Assembly: GCA_030670605.1 (NCBI GenBank)
Contig: DAOVBK010000046.1
Span: forward strand, 1-8,961
DNA length: 8,961 nucleotides
Direction of reading: 5' to 3'
From: Candidatus Stahliibacteriota bacterium
Lineage (GTDB): Bacteria; Hydrothermota; Tepidihabitantia; SM23-42
The notes beneath the pieces were generated by a model, which was not told where the DNA came from, did no database searches, and saw nothing but the letters and a program-made list of their open reading frames with translations. Shown piece after piece: positions 1 to 6,148 of the stretch. Made by a program: the position numbers and the translations under genes. The stretch's first letter is position 1; every line of letters begins with the position of its first letter.

Positions 1-1
1 T

Positions 2-709
2 TTTGTCAGCATCCTCGATGAAAAAATCGAGATCATCGCATTTCTCGATACCAAGGCAGACGTAGAAGGGTTGCAGACGAACATACAAAGCATCCATGGC
101 ATCACAGAAGTCACCTACATATCGTCAGACCAAGCACTACAGACCTTACAGGAAGAACTCAAGGAGAGCAAAGAAGTACTGACTGTTTTTGAGGAAAATC
201 CATTGCCCGCGTCGCTCAGGATCAAGCTTGATGCTGAATATCGGAACAGCCAAAGCCTCCGAGAAATCAGCGAAAAGATACTCCTCCTCACCGGTGTCAA
301 AGAAACCATTTATGGTGGTGAGATCGTCGACCAACTGAAAAGTATAACCCGTCTCATCACCATCTTTGATCTGGGATTGTTGGTCATCATCATTTTTTCA
401 GTGATATTTGTCATCTTTCAGACAATCAAACTTACCATTTTTGCCCGAGCCACTGAGATTGAAATCATGAAGCTCGTTGGCGCAGGCAATTCCTTTATTG
501 CCATTCCGTTCACGTTCGAAGGAGTTGTACAGGGTTTCCTCGGTGGCATTATTGCGTTTCTTCTCACCGTTGCCACCAACCGCATTGCCGTATCCTTTTT
601 CGACCGCATATTCTTTCCGCATCAATGGTTCTTGTTTGGCGCTATCGTATCCGGCATTGTCTTTGGTATCGTCGGTTCCAGCTTAGCGTTGCGTAGATTC
701 CTGCGATGA
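2..709 (+). CDS. ftsX: Cell-division ABC transporter permease FtsX (5' end outside the window)
   Basis: The reading frame is open from base 2, so the window holds the last 235 residues and lacks the cytoplasmic N-terminus and first membrane helix. The first part (about residues 1-115) matches the FtsX extracellular domain, including the Y-x-S-x-x-x-A-L segment (YISSDQAL) and the NPLPASL motif. Three membrane segments follow. Between the first two lies the conserved cytoplasmic stretch ATEIEIMKLVGAGNSFIAIP, continued by FEG, which is diagnostic of FtsX. In the family, FtsX pairs with the ATPase FtsE at the division site and transmits ATP hydrolysis to a periplasmic peptidoglycan-hydrolase activator; ftsE probably lies just upstream. 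The stop overlaps the next start as ATGA (706-709), so the two are probably translated together. The TTG at 71 is internal and not a start. Confidence 0.93.
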   Translation, partial: FVSILDEKIEIIAFLDTKADVEGLQTNIQSIHGITEVTYISSDQALQTLQEELKESKEVLTVFEENPLPASLRIKLDAEYRNSQSLREISEKILLLTGVKETIYGGEIVDQLKSITRLITIFDLGLLVIIIFSVIFVIFQTIKLTIFARATEIEIMKLVGAGNSFIAIPFTFEGVVQGFLGGIIAFLLTVATNRIAVSFFDRIFFPHQWFLFGAIVSGIVFGIVGSSLALRRFLR

Positions 710-1812
710 AGCTATTCCTTATTCTCCTCTGTATCTTCGTTCAAGTCGAAGAAAAACAAAAAGAACTCGATGAGCTGAAGGCACGACTCACTAATGTGAG
801 AAATGAAATAAGAAAACTGGAAAAAGAAAAGGTTGGCACACTCACAAAAATCGAAAAAATAGATGAAGGAATGACCCTTACCCTCAAGTATATTGATGAA
901 CTCACATCTCAGGAGAGTAAGGAAAAGGAAAGAATTGCAGAGCTCGACCGAGAAATCGCACAACTTGAAACAAAAATGAAAATGCGACAGGACGACCTGC
1001 GAGAACGTTTACTTCGGCTGTACAAATGGCGACCGTTCTATAAACTTGAGATACTACTCTCATCAAAATCGCTCCCAGAGATTTTGTCCTCATCCTACTA
1101 CCTTCAAATCCTTGCACAAGATGACAGGAAAGCATTCTTTGAATTCAAATCAGATTGGGGTAAGTATCAAACGGACAAAAAAATGCGACAGGAACTCATT
1201 GAAACACTCGAGCAACGCAAGACTGAGAAGAAAAGTGAATTGAATACGCTCAATGAAGAGCGCAAAAAGAGAAAAAACATACTCGATGCTGTTGGAAAAC
1301 AAAAACAGGAAAAAAGAAACATTGAGAGAGAGCTAAAAAGTGCACAGCGAAAACTCGAAGAACTGATCGTTGAACTACAGAAAAAGAGGGAGCGCACCAG
1401 AGCAACAAGCTATCTTGATAACCGTATGGGAGCACTGACGTGGCCATGTCATGGCGAGGTCGTCACACACTTTGGCAACGTCATCCACCCCAAGTACAAC
1501 ACAAAAACAAAGAACAACGGCATTGATATCAGCGCCACGTACGGAGACAATGTGTATGCAGTTGCACCGGGTAAGGTTGTCTATGCAGACCGGTTCATGG
1601 GCTATGGTAATCTCGTTCTCATTGACCACCTTGATGGGTACTACTCACTGTACGGGCACCTCGCAGAAATACTCATTTCTGTCGGTGCTGAGGTCGACAT
1701 GGGAAGAATAATCGGACGGATTGGAGAGAGTGGGTCCCTATCTGGACCTATGCTACACTTTGAACTACGCAAAGATGGAAAACCAGTAGATCCCCTGGCT
1801 TACCTACGGTAA
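706..1812 (+). CDS. envC: EnvC-like murein hydrolase activator: coiled coil plus degenerate LytM/M23 domain
   Basis: 368 residues. A short hydrophobic N-terminus (residues 3-13) looks like an export signal or anchor, without a clear cleavage site. Residues about 14-235 are Lys/Glu-rich coiled coil, and residues about 243-366 form a LytM (peptidase M23) domain. This is the EnvC architecture: the coiled coil binds FtsX and the LytM domain switches on cell-wall amidases. Two of the active-site residues of true M23 enzymes are replaced. The first His of H-x-x-x-D is Asn270 (Asp274 kept), and the first His of the H-x-H motif is Met349 (His351 kept); His318 of the YGHL motif is kept. Catalysis is therefore unlikely, which fits an activator. 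The ATG overlaps the ftsX stop, with no obvious Shine-Dalgarno, suggesting coupled translation. The gene symbol is given by architecture and context, not close similarity to the E. coli protein. Confidence 0.85.
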   Translation: MKLFLILLCIFVQVEEKQKELDELKARLTNVRNEIRKLEKEKVGTLTKIEKIDEGMTLTLKYIDELTSQESKEKERIAELDREIAQLETKMKMRQDDLRERLLRLYKWRPFYKLEILLSSKSLPEILSSSYYLQILAQDDRKAFFEFKSDWGKYQTDKKMRQELIETLEQRKTEKKSELNTLNEERKKRKNILDAVGKQKQEKRNIERELKSAQRKLEELIVELQKKRERTRATSYLDNRMGALTWPCHGEVVTHFGNVIHPKYNTKTKNNGIDISATYGDNVYAVAPGKVVYADRFMGYGNLVLIDHLDGYYSLYGHLAEILISVGAEVDMGRIIGRIGESGSLSGPMLHFELRKDGKPVDPLAYLR

Positions 1813-1833
1813 GACAGGCAAATCCTAAACCCT

Positions 1834-1963
1834 AAACCCCAAACTCTAAGGAAACTCCAAATTCCAAGACCCAAGTTTGGTTTTCAGTCATTGAATATTT
1901 CTTGGAATTTGTCATTTGGGACTTGGGATTTCTTTAGTGTTTAGAGTTTAGTGTTTGGGGTTT
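1834..1963. repeat. Nested inverted repeats at the envC/trmI convergent junction
   Basis: Three arm pairs are nested. CAAATTCCAAGA at 1858-1869 pairs perfectly with 1900-1911 (12 bp, 30-nt loop). AAACTCTAA at 1841-1849 pairs with 1941-1949. AAACCCCAAAC at 1834-1844 pairs with 1953-1963. The whole stretch is built from AAACCC, CTAAAC and CCAAG-type words, giving a purine/pyrimidine-skewed low-complexity look on each side. It lies between two genes that face each other, so it could act as a bidirectional terminator, but there is no GC-rich stem with a T-run. The right arms run into the 3' end of the methyltransferase gene and encode its last residues. It resembles the dispersed intergenic repeats of many uncultured bacteria, which is an impression and not a database match. 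Confidence 0.7.
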
Positions 1964-2750
1964 CTATCTTGTTCGCTCGAACAAGGTAGGCAGTGTGCGT
2001 GATACCGCGTTCTCGCGGTCGAACGCCTTGCTGTCGAACGAGCATTTCTTGCTCAACCACGGAACTCACCTTGATACGTGTGAACTGATGTTCCTCAAGA
2101 CTCTCGACGGTCCGCTTGACCTGTTCGATGTTCGGGCTCCAGCTCGCCAGGTGGTGACCACCTTTCAGTGTTTTGCACGCATTGGGAACAACCGCCCATG
2201 GCTCTGGAACATCAATGAACACGGCATCAACATCCTTTTCCGTAAAGCCCTTTTCCACAGCATCACAGTGATGAAATGTCACTTGTTTCACACAGCCGGC
2301 ACGCTCAATGTTCTGACGGGCGGTCTCGATGAATTCTTTGCGTCGTTCATAGGTGAAAACCATACCGTCGGGTGCGACCAACCGCGCGAGAACAAGTGCC
2401 ATAACACCGCTGCCAGTGCCAATATCAATAACACGTGAACCAGGACCAATAGCAGTCTCAAGGATTATAAGACCGAGGTCCTTTGGATAGACGACCGTCG
2501 TTGACCGCTTAGCCTTGAACATGATGTCTGCATGCGACGGTCTCAGACAGTAGAAACTCTTGCCCAAGTGCGTCTCGCCAACATAGCCGTAGGGTTTGCC
2601 GATGATATCGTTTAACTCGATCATACCTAAGTCAGTCGAGAATTTCACATTCTTGGTTGCCTGGACAAGGAAATGCCGTTTGGTGTCCAGATAAACAATC
2701 ACCACGTCTTTTGCATGAACCGTATTAACAGACTTTCGTTGTCTTACCAT
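1941..2750 (-). CDS. trmI: tRNA (adenine-58-N1)-methyltransferase, TrmI family
   Basis: 269 residues from the ATG at 2750, a usual length for the family. It transfers a methyl group from S-adenosylmethionine to N1 of A58 in the T-loop of tRNAs. The N-terminal small domain carries TDLGMIELNDIIGKPYG (residues 39-55). KRSTTVVYPKD (81-91) is the family's R-x-T-x-x-x-YPKD signature. SAM motif I is VIDIGTGSG (107-115), followed by the acidic Glu135 after strand 2. The catalytic-site motif is DVPEPW (180-185). The ATG is preferred over an in-frame TTG at 2774 because a strong promoter lies between them and its -10 box ends 7 nt before the ATG. The last seven residues (ETPNTKL) come from the adjacent repeat. 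The enzyme is best known in bacteria from Thermus and actinobacteria, plus archaea, so it hints at, without proving, a heat-tolerant host. Confidence 0.9.
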   Translation of the reverse strand: MVRQRKSVNTVHAKDVVIVYLDTKRHFLVQATKNVKFSTDLGMIELNDIIGKPYGYVGETHLGKSFYCLRPSHADIMFKAKRSTTVVYPKDLGLIILETAIGPGSRVIDIGTGSGVMALVLARLVAPDGMVFTYERRKEFIETARQNIERAGCVKQVTFHHCDAVEKGFTEKDVDAVFIDVPEPWAVVPNACKTLKGGHHLASWSPNIEQVKRTVESLEEHQFTRIKVSSVVEQEMLVRQQGVRPRERGITHTAYLVRANKIETPNTKL

Positions 2751-2757
2751 CTGTTTG

Positions 2758-2785
2758 AGTATAACAAATAACAATCTCTAGTCAA
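2758..2785 (-). promoter_or_regulatory. Sigma70-type promoter for trmI, probably giving a leaderless mRNA
   Basis: Read on the minus strand, TTGACT (2785-2780), a 16-bp spacer and TATACT (2763-2758) are followed by 7 nt (CAAACAG) and then the ATG at 2750. A transcript would start at or within a base or two of the ATG, leaving no room for a ribosome-binding site. The upstream in-frame TTG lies within the spacer and would not be transcribed. Confidence 0.7.
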
Positions 2786-2831
2786 CAAGAACGAATTGGA
2801 TGCACACGGATGGATACGGATTCAGATGGAT

Positions 2832-2864
2832 ATCTGTCTGCATCCGCTGTAATCTGTCTGCATC
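2832..2864. repeat. Two tandem copies of ATCTGTCTGCATC with 20-bp period
   Basis: ATCTGTCTGCATC occurs at 2832-2844 and 2852-2864. A one-mismatch copy, ATCTGTCTGAATC, is at 3084-3096 at the edge of the right 28-bp arm. This suggests the element grew by duplication of a short unit. Confidence 0.7.
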
Positions 2865-2872
2865 TACGTGCG
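2860..2872. repeat. Direct repeat GCATCTACGTGCG, copy 1
   Basis: A 13-bp match to copy 2 at 3130-3142; after one mismatch AGC is also shared. This copy lies inside the 318-bp element and contains the small palindrome CTACG-TG-CGTAG. Confidence 0.65.
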
Positions 2873-2943
2873 TAGCTCTTACCGTGTCATTATACCACGA
2901 AATCTGTATCCGTCAACAAATGTCTGGTCGAAATATCCAGGCT

Positions 2944-3083
2944 TGAGGCCTTAGGCTTTGGGCTTCAGCGACACCAAGGTAGTTCTCGACGCGTTCCTTG
3001 CGGAACTTGCTCGAACAATAAAGGGGGTTCTCGTAATGACATCCGTCATGCTATACGCAGACAGACTGCCTGTTTGAGAACAT
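2944..3083. other. Cluster of potential hairpins of unknown function inside the intergenic element
   Basis: Several short stems follow one another. TGAGGCC (2944-2950) pairs with GGCTTCA (2961-2967), with one G-U if transcribed. GTTCC (2993-2997) pairs with GGAAC (3002-3006) across a TTGC loop, within outer GTTC (2982-2985)/GAAC (3013-3016). ATGAC (3036-3040) pairs with GTCAT (3045-3049), enclosed by GTTCTC (3027-3032)/GAGAAC (3078-3083). The word GTTCTCG is repeated at 2982 and 3027. This may be a structured RNA or simply repeat debris. I recognise no known RNA family, riboswitch or tRNA here, and see no internal promoter I would defend. Confidence 0.4.
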
Positions 3084-3129
3084 CTGTCTGAATCCGTATC
3101 CATCCGTGTGCATCAAAATCTCTCCGTCG

Positions 3130-3142
3130 GCATCTACGTGCG
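3130..3142. repeat. Direct repeat GCATCTACGTGCG, copy 2, next to the glycosyltransferase promoter
   Basis: Second copy of the 13-mer found at 2860-2872. It lies just outside the 318-bp element and ends 7 bp before the -35 box of the downstream gene, so the repeat and the promoter are adjacent. Confidence 0.65.
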
Positions 3143-3149
3143 CAGCACG

Positions 3150-3177
3150 TTGACTTTCGCTTTGCATTTAGTATAAT
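3150..3177 (+). promoter_or_regulatory. Sigma70-type promoter for the glycosyltransferase gene, probably leaderless
   Basis: TTGACT (3150-3155), a 16-bp spacer and a consensus TATAAT (3172-3177) are followed by only 5 nt (CACCG) before the GTG start at 3183. A stop codon in the same frame (TAA at 3174-3176) lies inside the -10 box, so no start further upstream is possible. The layout copies the trmI promoter on the other side of the region. Confidence 0.78.
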
Positions 3178-3182
3178 CACCG

Positions 3183-5003
3183 GTGTGGCAACTTCTTATT
3201 TTTGTCCTCGCATTGGCACTCCGACTAATCTATCTTTTTCAAATCAAAAGTGTTGATCCAACATTCAACTTCCCCATTATGGACGCATTGTATCATCACG
3301 AGTGGGCAGTTTCCATTATGCAAGGAGGATGGCTCGGCAAAGATGCTTTCTTTCGCGCGCCGCTCTACCCTCATATGATTGCCTTGCTCTACCAGGTATT
3401 TGGCGTCAATCTCCTCATCCCTCGGCTCTTCCAGTGTGTTATTGGCGCAATAAATTGTGTACTCACGGCAAAAGTCGGTACGTTTCTTTTCAAGAAGAAG
3501 GTCGGTATTATCGCAGGGATTATTGCAAGCCTGTACCCGCTCTTTATCTATTTCGACAGTGAACTACTGATACCAACAATACTGATCTTCCTGATCCTTA
3601 TCGCTTTTTACCTCATGTTACGGCAGTCTGCAACGAGTGGTTCACGACTCGGCTGGTTCTCTATCGGCATTGTCTTTGGACTAGCAGTGATCACCCGACC
3701 GAACACCCTGCTTTTCCTCGTCGTGCTTCCGTTCTGGCTGTACAGAAATCTGAAAAAGCAAATCAAACCCGCACTCATGTATGGCATACTCGGTGTCGTC
3801 CTCATGATCGCGCCGATTACAATCAGGAACTACGTTGTGAGCAAAGAATTTGTGCTCATTGCATGGCAAGGAGGCACGAATTTTTACATTGGCAATAATG
3901 AGTATTCAGACGGTCACACCGCGATCGTACCAGGCACGCGCAAGAGCTGGTGGGGCGGCTTCCACGATGCAAAACGGATAGCAGAAGCTTCCATGGGCCG
4001 GAAATTGAAAAATTCAGAGATCGACCGCTACTGGATGAACAAGGGCTTTGAATGGATTTCTCGAGAACCAGCAAAGGCGTTTATGCTCTTCCTGAAAAAA
4101 ACATACCTCTTTTTCAGTGGTTTTGAAATCCCCAATAATCGTAACATATACTTCTTTGCACATCTAACGTATCTGAAATTCTTACTCTATAAGCTTCCGC
4201 TCTTCCGATTTCCTTTTGGTCTCCTCTTCCCTCTTTCACTTGTCGGTATGTTCCTGTTCATACGACGCAACCAAACACGGTGGTTAAAGAAGAAAAAAAG
4301 ACCGTATGTATGGCTTATCCTTCTATACATGGGTGTTTACACCTTCTCTTTTATACTCTTTTTTGTATGTGCACGCTACCGATTGCCGGTTATCCCCTTT
4401 CTTATCATGTTCGCAACGTTTGCTATTCTGCACAGCGTGGATGGAATTAGAAAGAAGAAATTAAAACAGCAAATCGCGCCGCTGCTGCTATTCATGGGCA
4501 CGTACGTTTTCTTCAATGCAGATATCTTTGGCGAAGAAAAAACCAACCCTGCACTTGATTATCTAACCATGGGCACAACATACAAGAAAATGGGACGTAT
4601 TGACGACGCAATGCGTGCTTATGCTAAGGCAATCGAAGCCAATCCGAATATGGCTGATGGGTACTACGACATCGGCAACATCTACGCAGACCGCAAAGAC
4701 CTCACTGAAGCCCGGAAGTGGTATCTCAAAGCGATAGAAGTAGATCCGCACTCAGCGGAGGCACATAACAATCTGGGGAATACCTACTTTGAAACTGGCA
4801 TGTACGATAAGGCGCTCGAACACTACCAGCAGGCGCACATTCTTGAACCCAATTATGAGTCACCACTCTACCATGCAGGACTCGTTTACAAGTATATGGG
4901 TGATTATGCACGGGCTGAATCACTGTGGGTTCAGGTTCTCGATATCAATCCGAACAATGAACCTACCCGACGTCAGCTGGACAAACTGCGCCGAGACCAA
5001 TAG
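3183..5003 (+). CDS. GT39/ArnT-like membrane glycosyltransferase with C-terminal TPR repeats
   Basis: 606 residues. The N-terminal ~450 residues hold about nine to eleven hydrophobic segments. An acidic residue in the first outer loop (Asp34, in MDALYHHEWA) and FFRAPLYPHM (57-65) match the catalytic-loop region of GT-C enzymes of the PMT/ArnT (GT39) class, which move sugars from polyprenyl-phosphate carriers on the outer face of the membrane. ARYRLPVIP (397-405) is another common motif of the class. Residues about 456-595 form four TPR units (endings such as AIEANPN, AIEVDPH, HILEPN), which normally bind proteins. GTG at 3183 is the only possible start: an in-frame TAA lies 7 bases upstream and the next Met is residue 33, beyond the first helix. 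The gene stands alone between its own promoter and a convergent neighbour. Acceptor and sugar cannot be told from sequence; lipid, glycan or protein are all possible. Confidence 0.82.
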   Translation: MWQLLIFVLALALRLIYLFQIKSVDPTFNFPIMDALYHHEWAVSIMQGGWLGKDAFFRAPLYPHMIALLYQVFGVNLLIPRLFQCVIGAINCVLTAKVGTFLFKKKVGIIAGIIASLYPLFIYFDSELLIPTILIFLILIAFYLMLRQSATSGSRLGWFSIGIVFGLAVITRPNTLLFLVVLPFWLYRNLKKQIKPALMYGILGVVLMIAPITIRNYVVSKEFVLIAWQGGTNFYIGNNEYSDGHTAIVPGTRKSWWGGFHDAKRIAEASMGRKLKNSEIDRYWMNKGFEWISREPAKAFMLFLKKTYLFFSGFEIPNNRNIYFFAHLTYLKFLLYKLPLFRFPFGLLFPLSLVGMFLFIRRNQTRWLKKKKRPYVWLILLYMGVYTFSFILFFVCARYRLPVIPFLIMFATFAILHSVDGIRKKKLKQQIAPLLLFMGTYVFFNADIFGEEKTNPALDYLTMGTTYKKMGRIDDAMRAYAKAIEANPNMADGYYDIGNIYADRKDLTEARKWYLKAIEVDPHSAEAHNNLGNTYFETGMYDKALEHYQQAHILEPNYESPLYHAGLVYKYMGDYARAESLWVQVLDINPNNEPTRRQLDKLRRDQ

Positions 5004-5050
5004 GCTATCAGATGATCAGCTCCGACACTCTCACACCCTGGCACTCTGCA

Positions 5051-6148
5051 CTACTGACTGAGTATACCGAGGTCTTTCGAAATCGTCTCTAGTTTATCGA
5101 GACAGTAATCAAGGTCGTCCATAGTGTGTTCAATGGACAGGCATAACCGGATACGTTCTTTGCTCTGTGCGACGATAATCTGTTCAAAGAATAGTTTTTT
5201 TGTTACTTCTCCTGCTTCTTCATTGTTCTTGAATGAAACAACAACAATCGGCGTGTCGCTCTTGGTCATAAAGCCAATTTGCTTCAAACGGGTGATGAAA
5301 TATCTACTATTCCGCCACAGGGTTTGATGCATTCCGTCTTTCTTCTTCCTAGTTTTGATAGAATCGAGTCCTGCACAATTCACCGCAAGCAAGAACTGAG
5401 GTAACGACTGCAAAACGCCTGCCGTGTTCTCTTTAATTTTGTTTATCATGAACCTCTTTGCACCAACATAGCAACCAAACCCGCCGAGAAATCTGCTGAA
5501 ACTGCCAATGTCAACGTGCACCGCCTCATAGAGGTTCATGAGATCAATAAAACCCCGGCCATCGCGACCGAGAAAGCCGAATGAATTTAGTTCGTTGCCA
5601 ATAACAAGACAGTCATTATCATCTGCGACCTTTATGAGATCATTGGCAGGACTTACGTTACCGAGCCATTCGTACACGCCGTCAACGATCATAACCTTAT
5701 CTTTTTTCGCACTCAGCGATTGCTCGAGATGCTCAATATCTGTATGGCTGTAGTACTCTACATTGCGCCACTGCAGTATAGCAGCGATGCTCGGAGAAGT
5801 TTCATAATCAATGAAAAAGGTCGTCTGTGGACTGAAAATCGAGAATGTAGCAAGCAGTACGGCAGTTTCATCAAGACCTACTAAGAGCGAATCAAACTTC
5901 TTGATTTCCTGCATAGATCTCTGCAACTCCTCCATTGCCTGTATCCTGCCATCAGTAGAAACAAGACCGCCGGATTCAATTGCCGTCGTTGCGACATCTC
6001 TCAACACATCACTACCTTTAAGATGGAAACAATCAAAGACGAGGAAATTCAGATACCGTTTGTTGTCGTGTATGAAAACAGGTTCTGACGGCAAAAAATC
6101 AGGTATCTTTTTCTCATCACTGAAAAGGTGAACCTGGTATGGTTTCAT
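5051..6148 (-). CDS. Alpha-oxoamine synthase-like (KBL/BioF fold) protein lacking the PLP lysine; probable pseudoenzyme
   Basis: 365 residues from the ATG at 6148. The backbone pattern is that of 2-amino-3-ketobutyrate CoA ligase/8-amino-7-oxononanoate synthase, fold-type I PLP enzymes: VMIVDGVYEWLGNVSPANDL (152-171), LNSFGFLGRDGRG (187-199) and GSFSRFLGGFG (215-225) line up with the family's VEGVYSMDGD..PL, DEAHSxG.LG..GRG and T.SKALGG..G blocks. However, the residues that hold PLP are changed. The Schiff-base Lys is Arg219 (AGA), the Asp that pairs with the pyridine nitrogen is Asn185, the following His is Asn188, and the stacking His of the D-x-x-x-H-A-S block is Ser118. The N-terminal residues are poorly conserved. 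It should therefore not work as an aminotransferase or synthase; its role is unknown. The ATG overlaps the secA stop (ATGA), so it is probably co-expressed with secA. A longer start at 6199 was rejected. Confidence 0.72.
   Translation of the reverse strand: MKPYQVHLFSDEKKIPDFLPSEPVFIHDNKRYLNFLVFDCFHLKGSDVLRDVATTAIESGGLVSTDGRIQAMEELQRSMQEIKKFDSLLVGLDETAVLLATFSIFSPQTTFFIDYETSPSIAAILQWRNVEYYSHTDIEHLEQSLSAKKDKVMIVDGVYEWLGNVSPANDLIKVADDNDCLVIGNELNSFGFLGRDGRGFIDLMNLYEAVHVDIGSFSRFLGGFGCYVGAKRFMINKIKENTAGVLQSLPQFLLAVNCAGLDSIKTRKKKDGMHQTLWRNSRYFITRLKQIGFMTKSDTPIVVVSFKNNEEAGEVTKKLFFEQIIVAQSKERIRLCLSIEHTMDDLDYCLDKLETISKDLGILSQ

Larger units (their letters stand above)
2799..3116. repeat. 318-bp element bounded by perfect 28-bp inverted repeats
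   Basis: Bases 2799-2826 (beginning GATGCACACGGATGG) are the exact reverse complement of 3089-3116. No open frame of note lies between them. The left end also folds on itself: about 2816-2830 pairs with about 2831-2845 with three mismatches. No target-site duplication is visible at the ends (ATTG on the left, AAAA on the right), so a recent MITE insertion is not shown. The element occupies most of the divergent space between trmI and the glycosyltransferase gene and leaves both promoters outside it. The sequence, rich in ATCCGT and CATCCGTG words, looks like the dispersed intergenic repeats of environmental bacteria. Confidence 0.75.

Noticed and set aside
1824..1840. CCTAAACCCTAAACCCC, resembling a plant-type telomere repeat
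   Set aside because: Only two units, inside a wider low-complexity inverted repeat in an otherwise bacterial context; coincidence is the simplest reading.
1995..2438. 147-residue plus-strand open frame
   Set aside because: Antisense to the trmI gene, whose motifs are unmistakable.
2748..2774. TTG start for trmI at 2774
   Set aside because: It lies upstream of the -10 box, inside the promoter spacer, so it would not be in the transcript; the extra residues are not expected in the family.
2799..3116. Calling the inverted-repeat element a MITE or insertion sequence
   Set aside because: No transposase remnant and no target-site duplication are visible; it is reported only as an inverted-repeat element.
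2751..3182. CRISPR array, tRNA or small protein gene in the divergent region
   Set aside because: The repeats are too few and irregular for CRISPR, no cloverleaf was found, and no open frame has a plausible start and signal.
5004..5050. Terminator between the two convergent genes
   Set aside because: The 47-bp gap has no convincing stem or T-run, so none is annotated.
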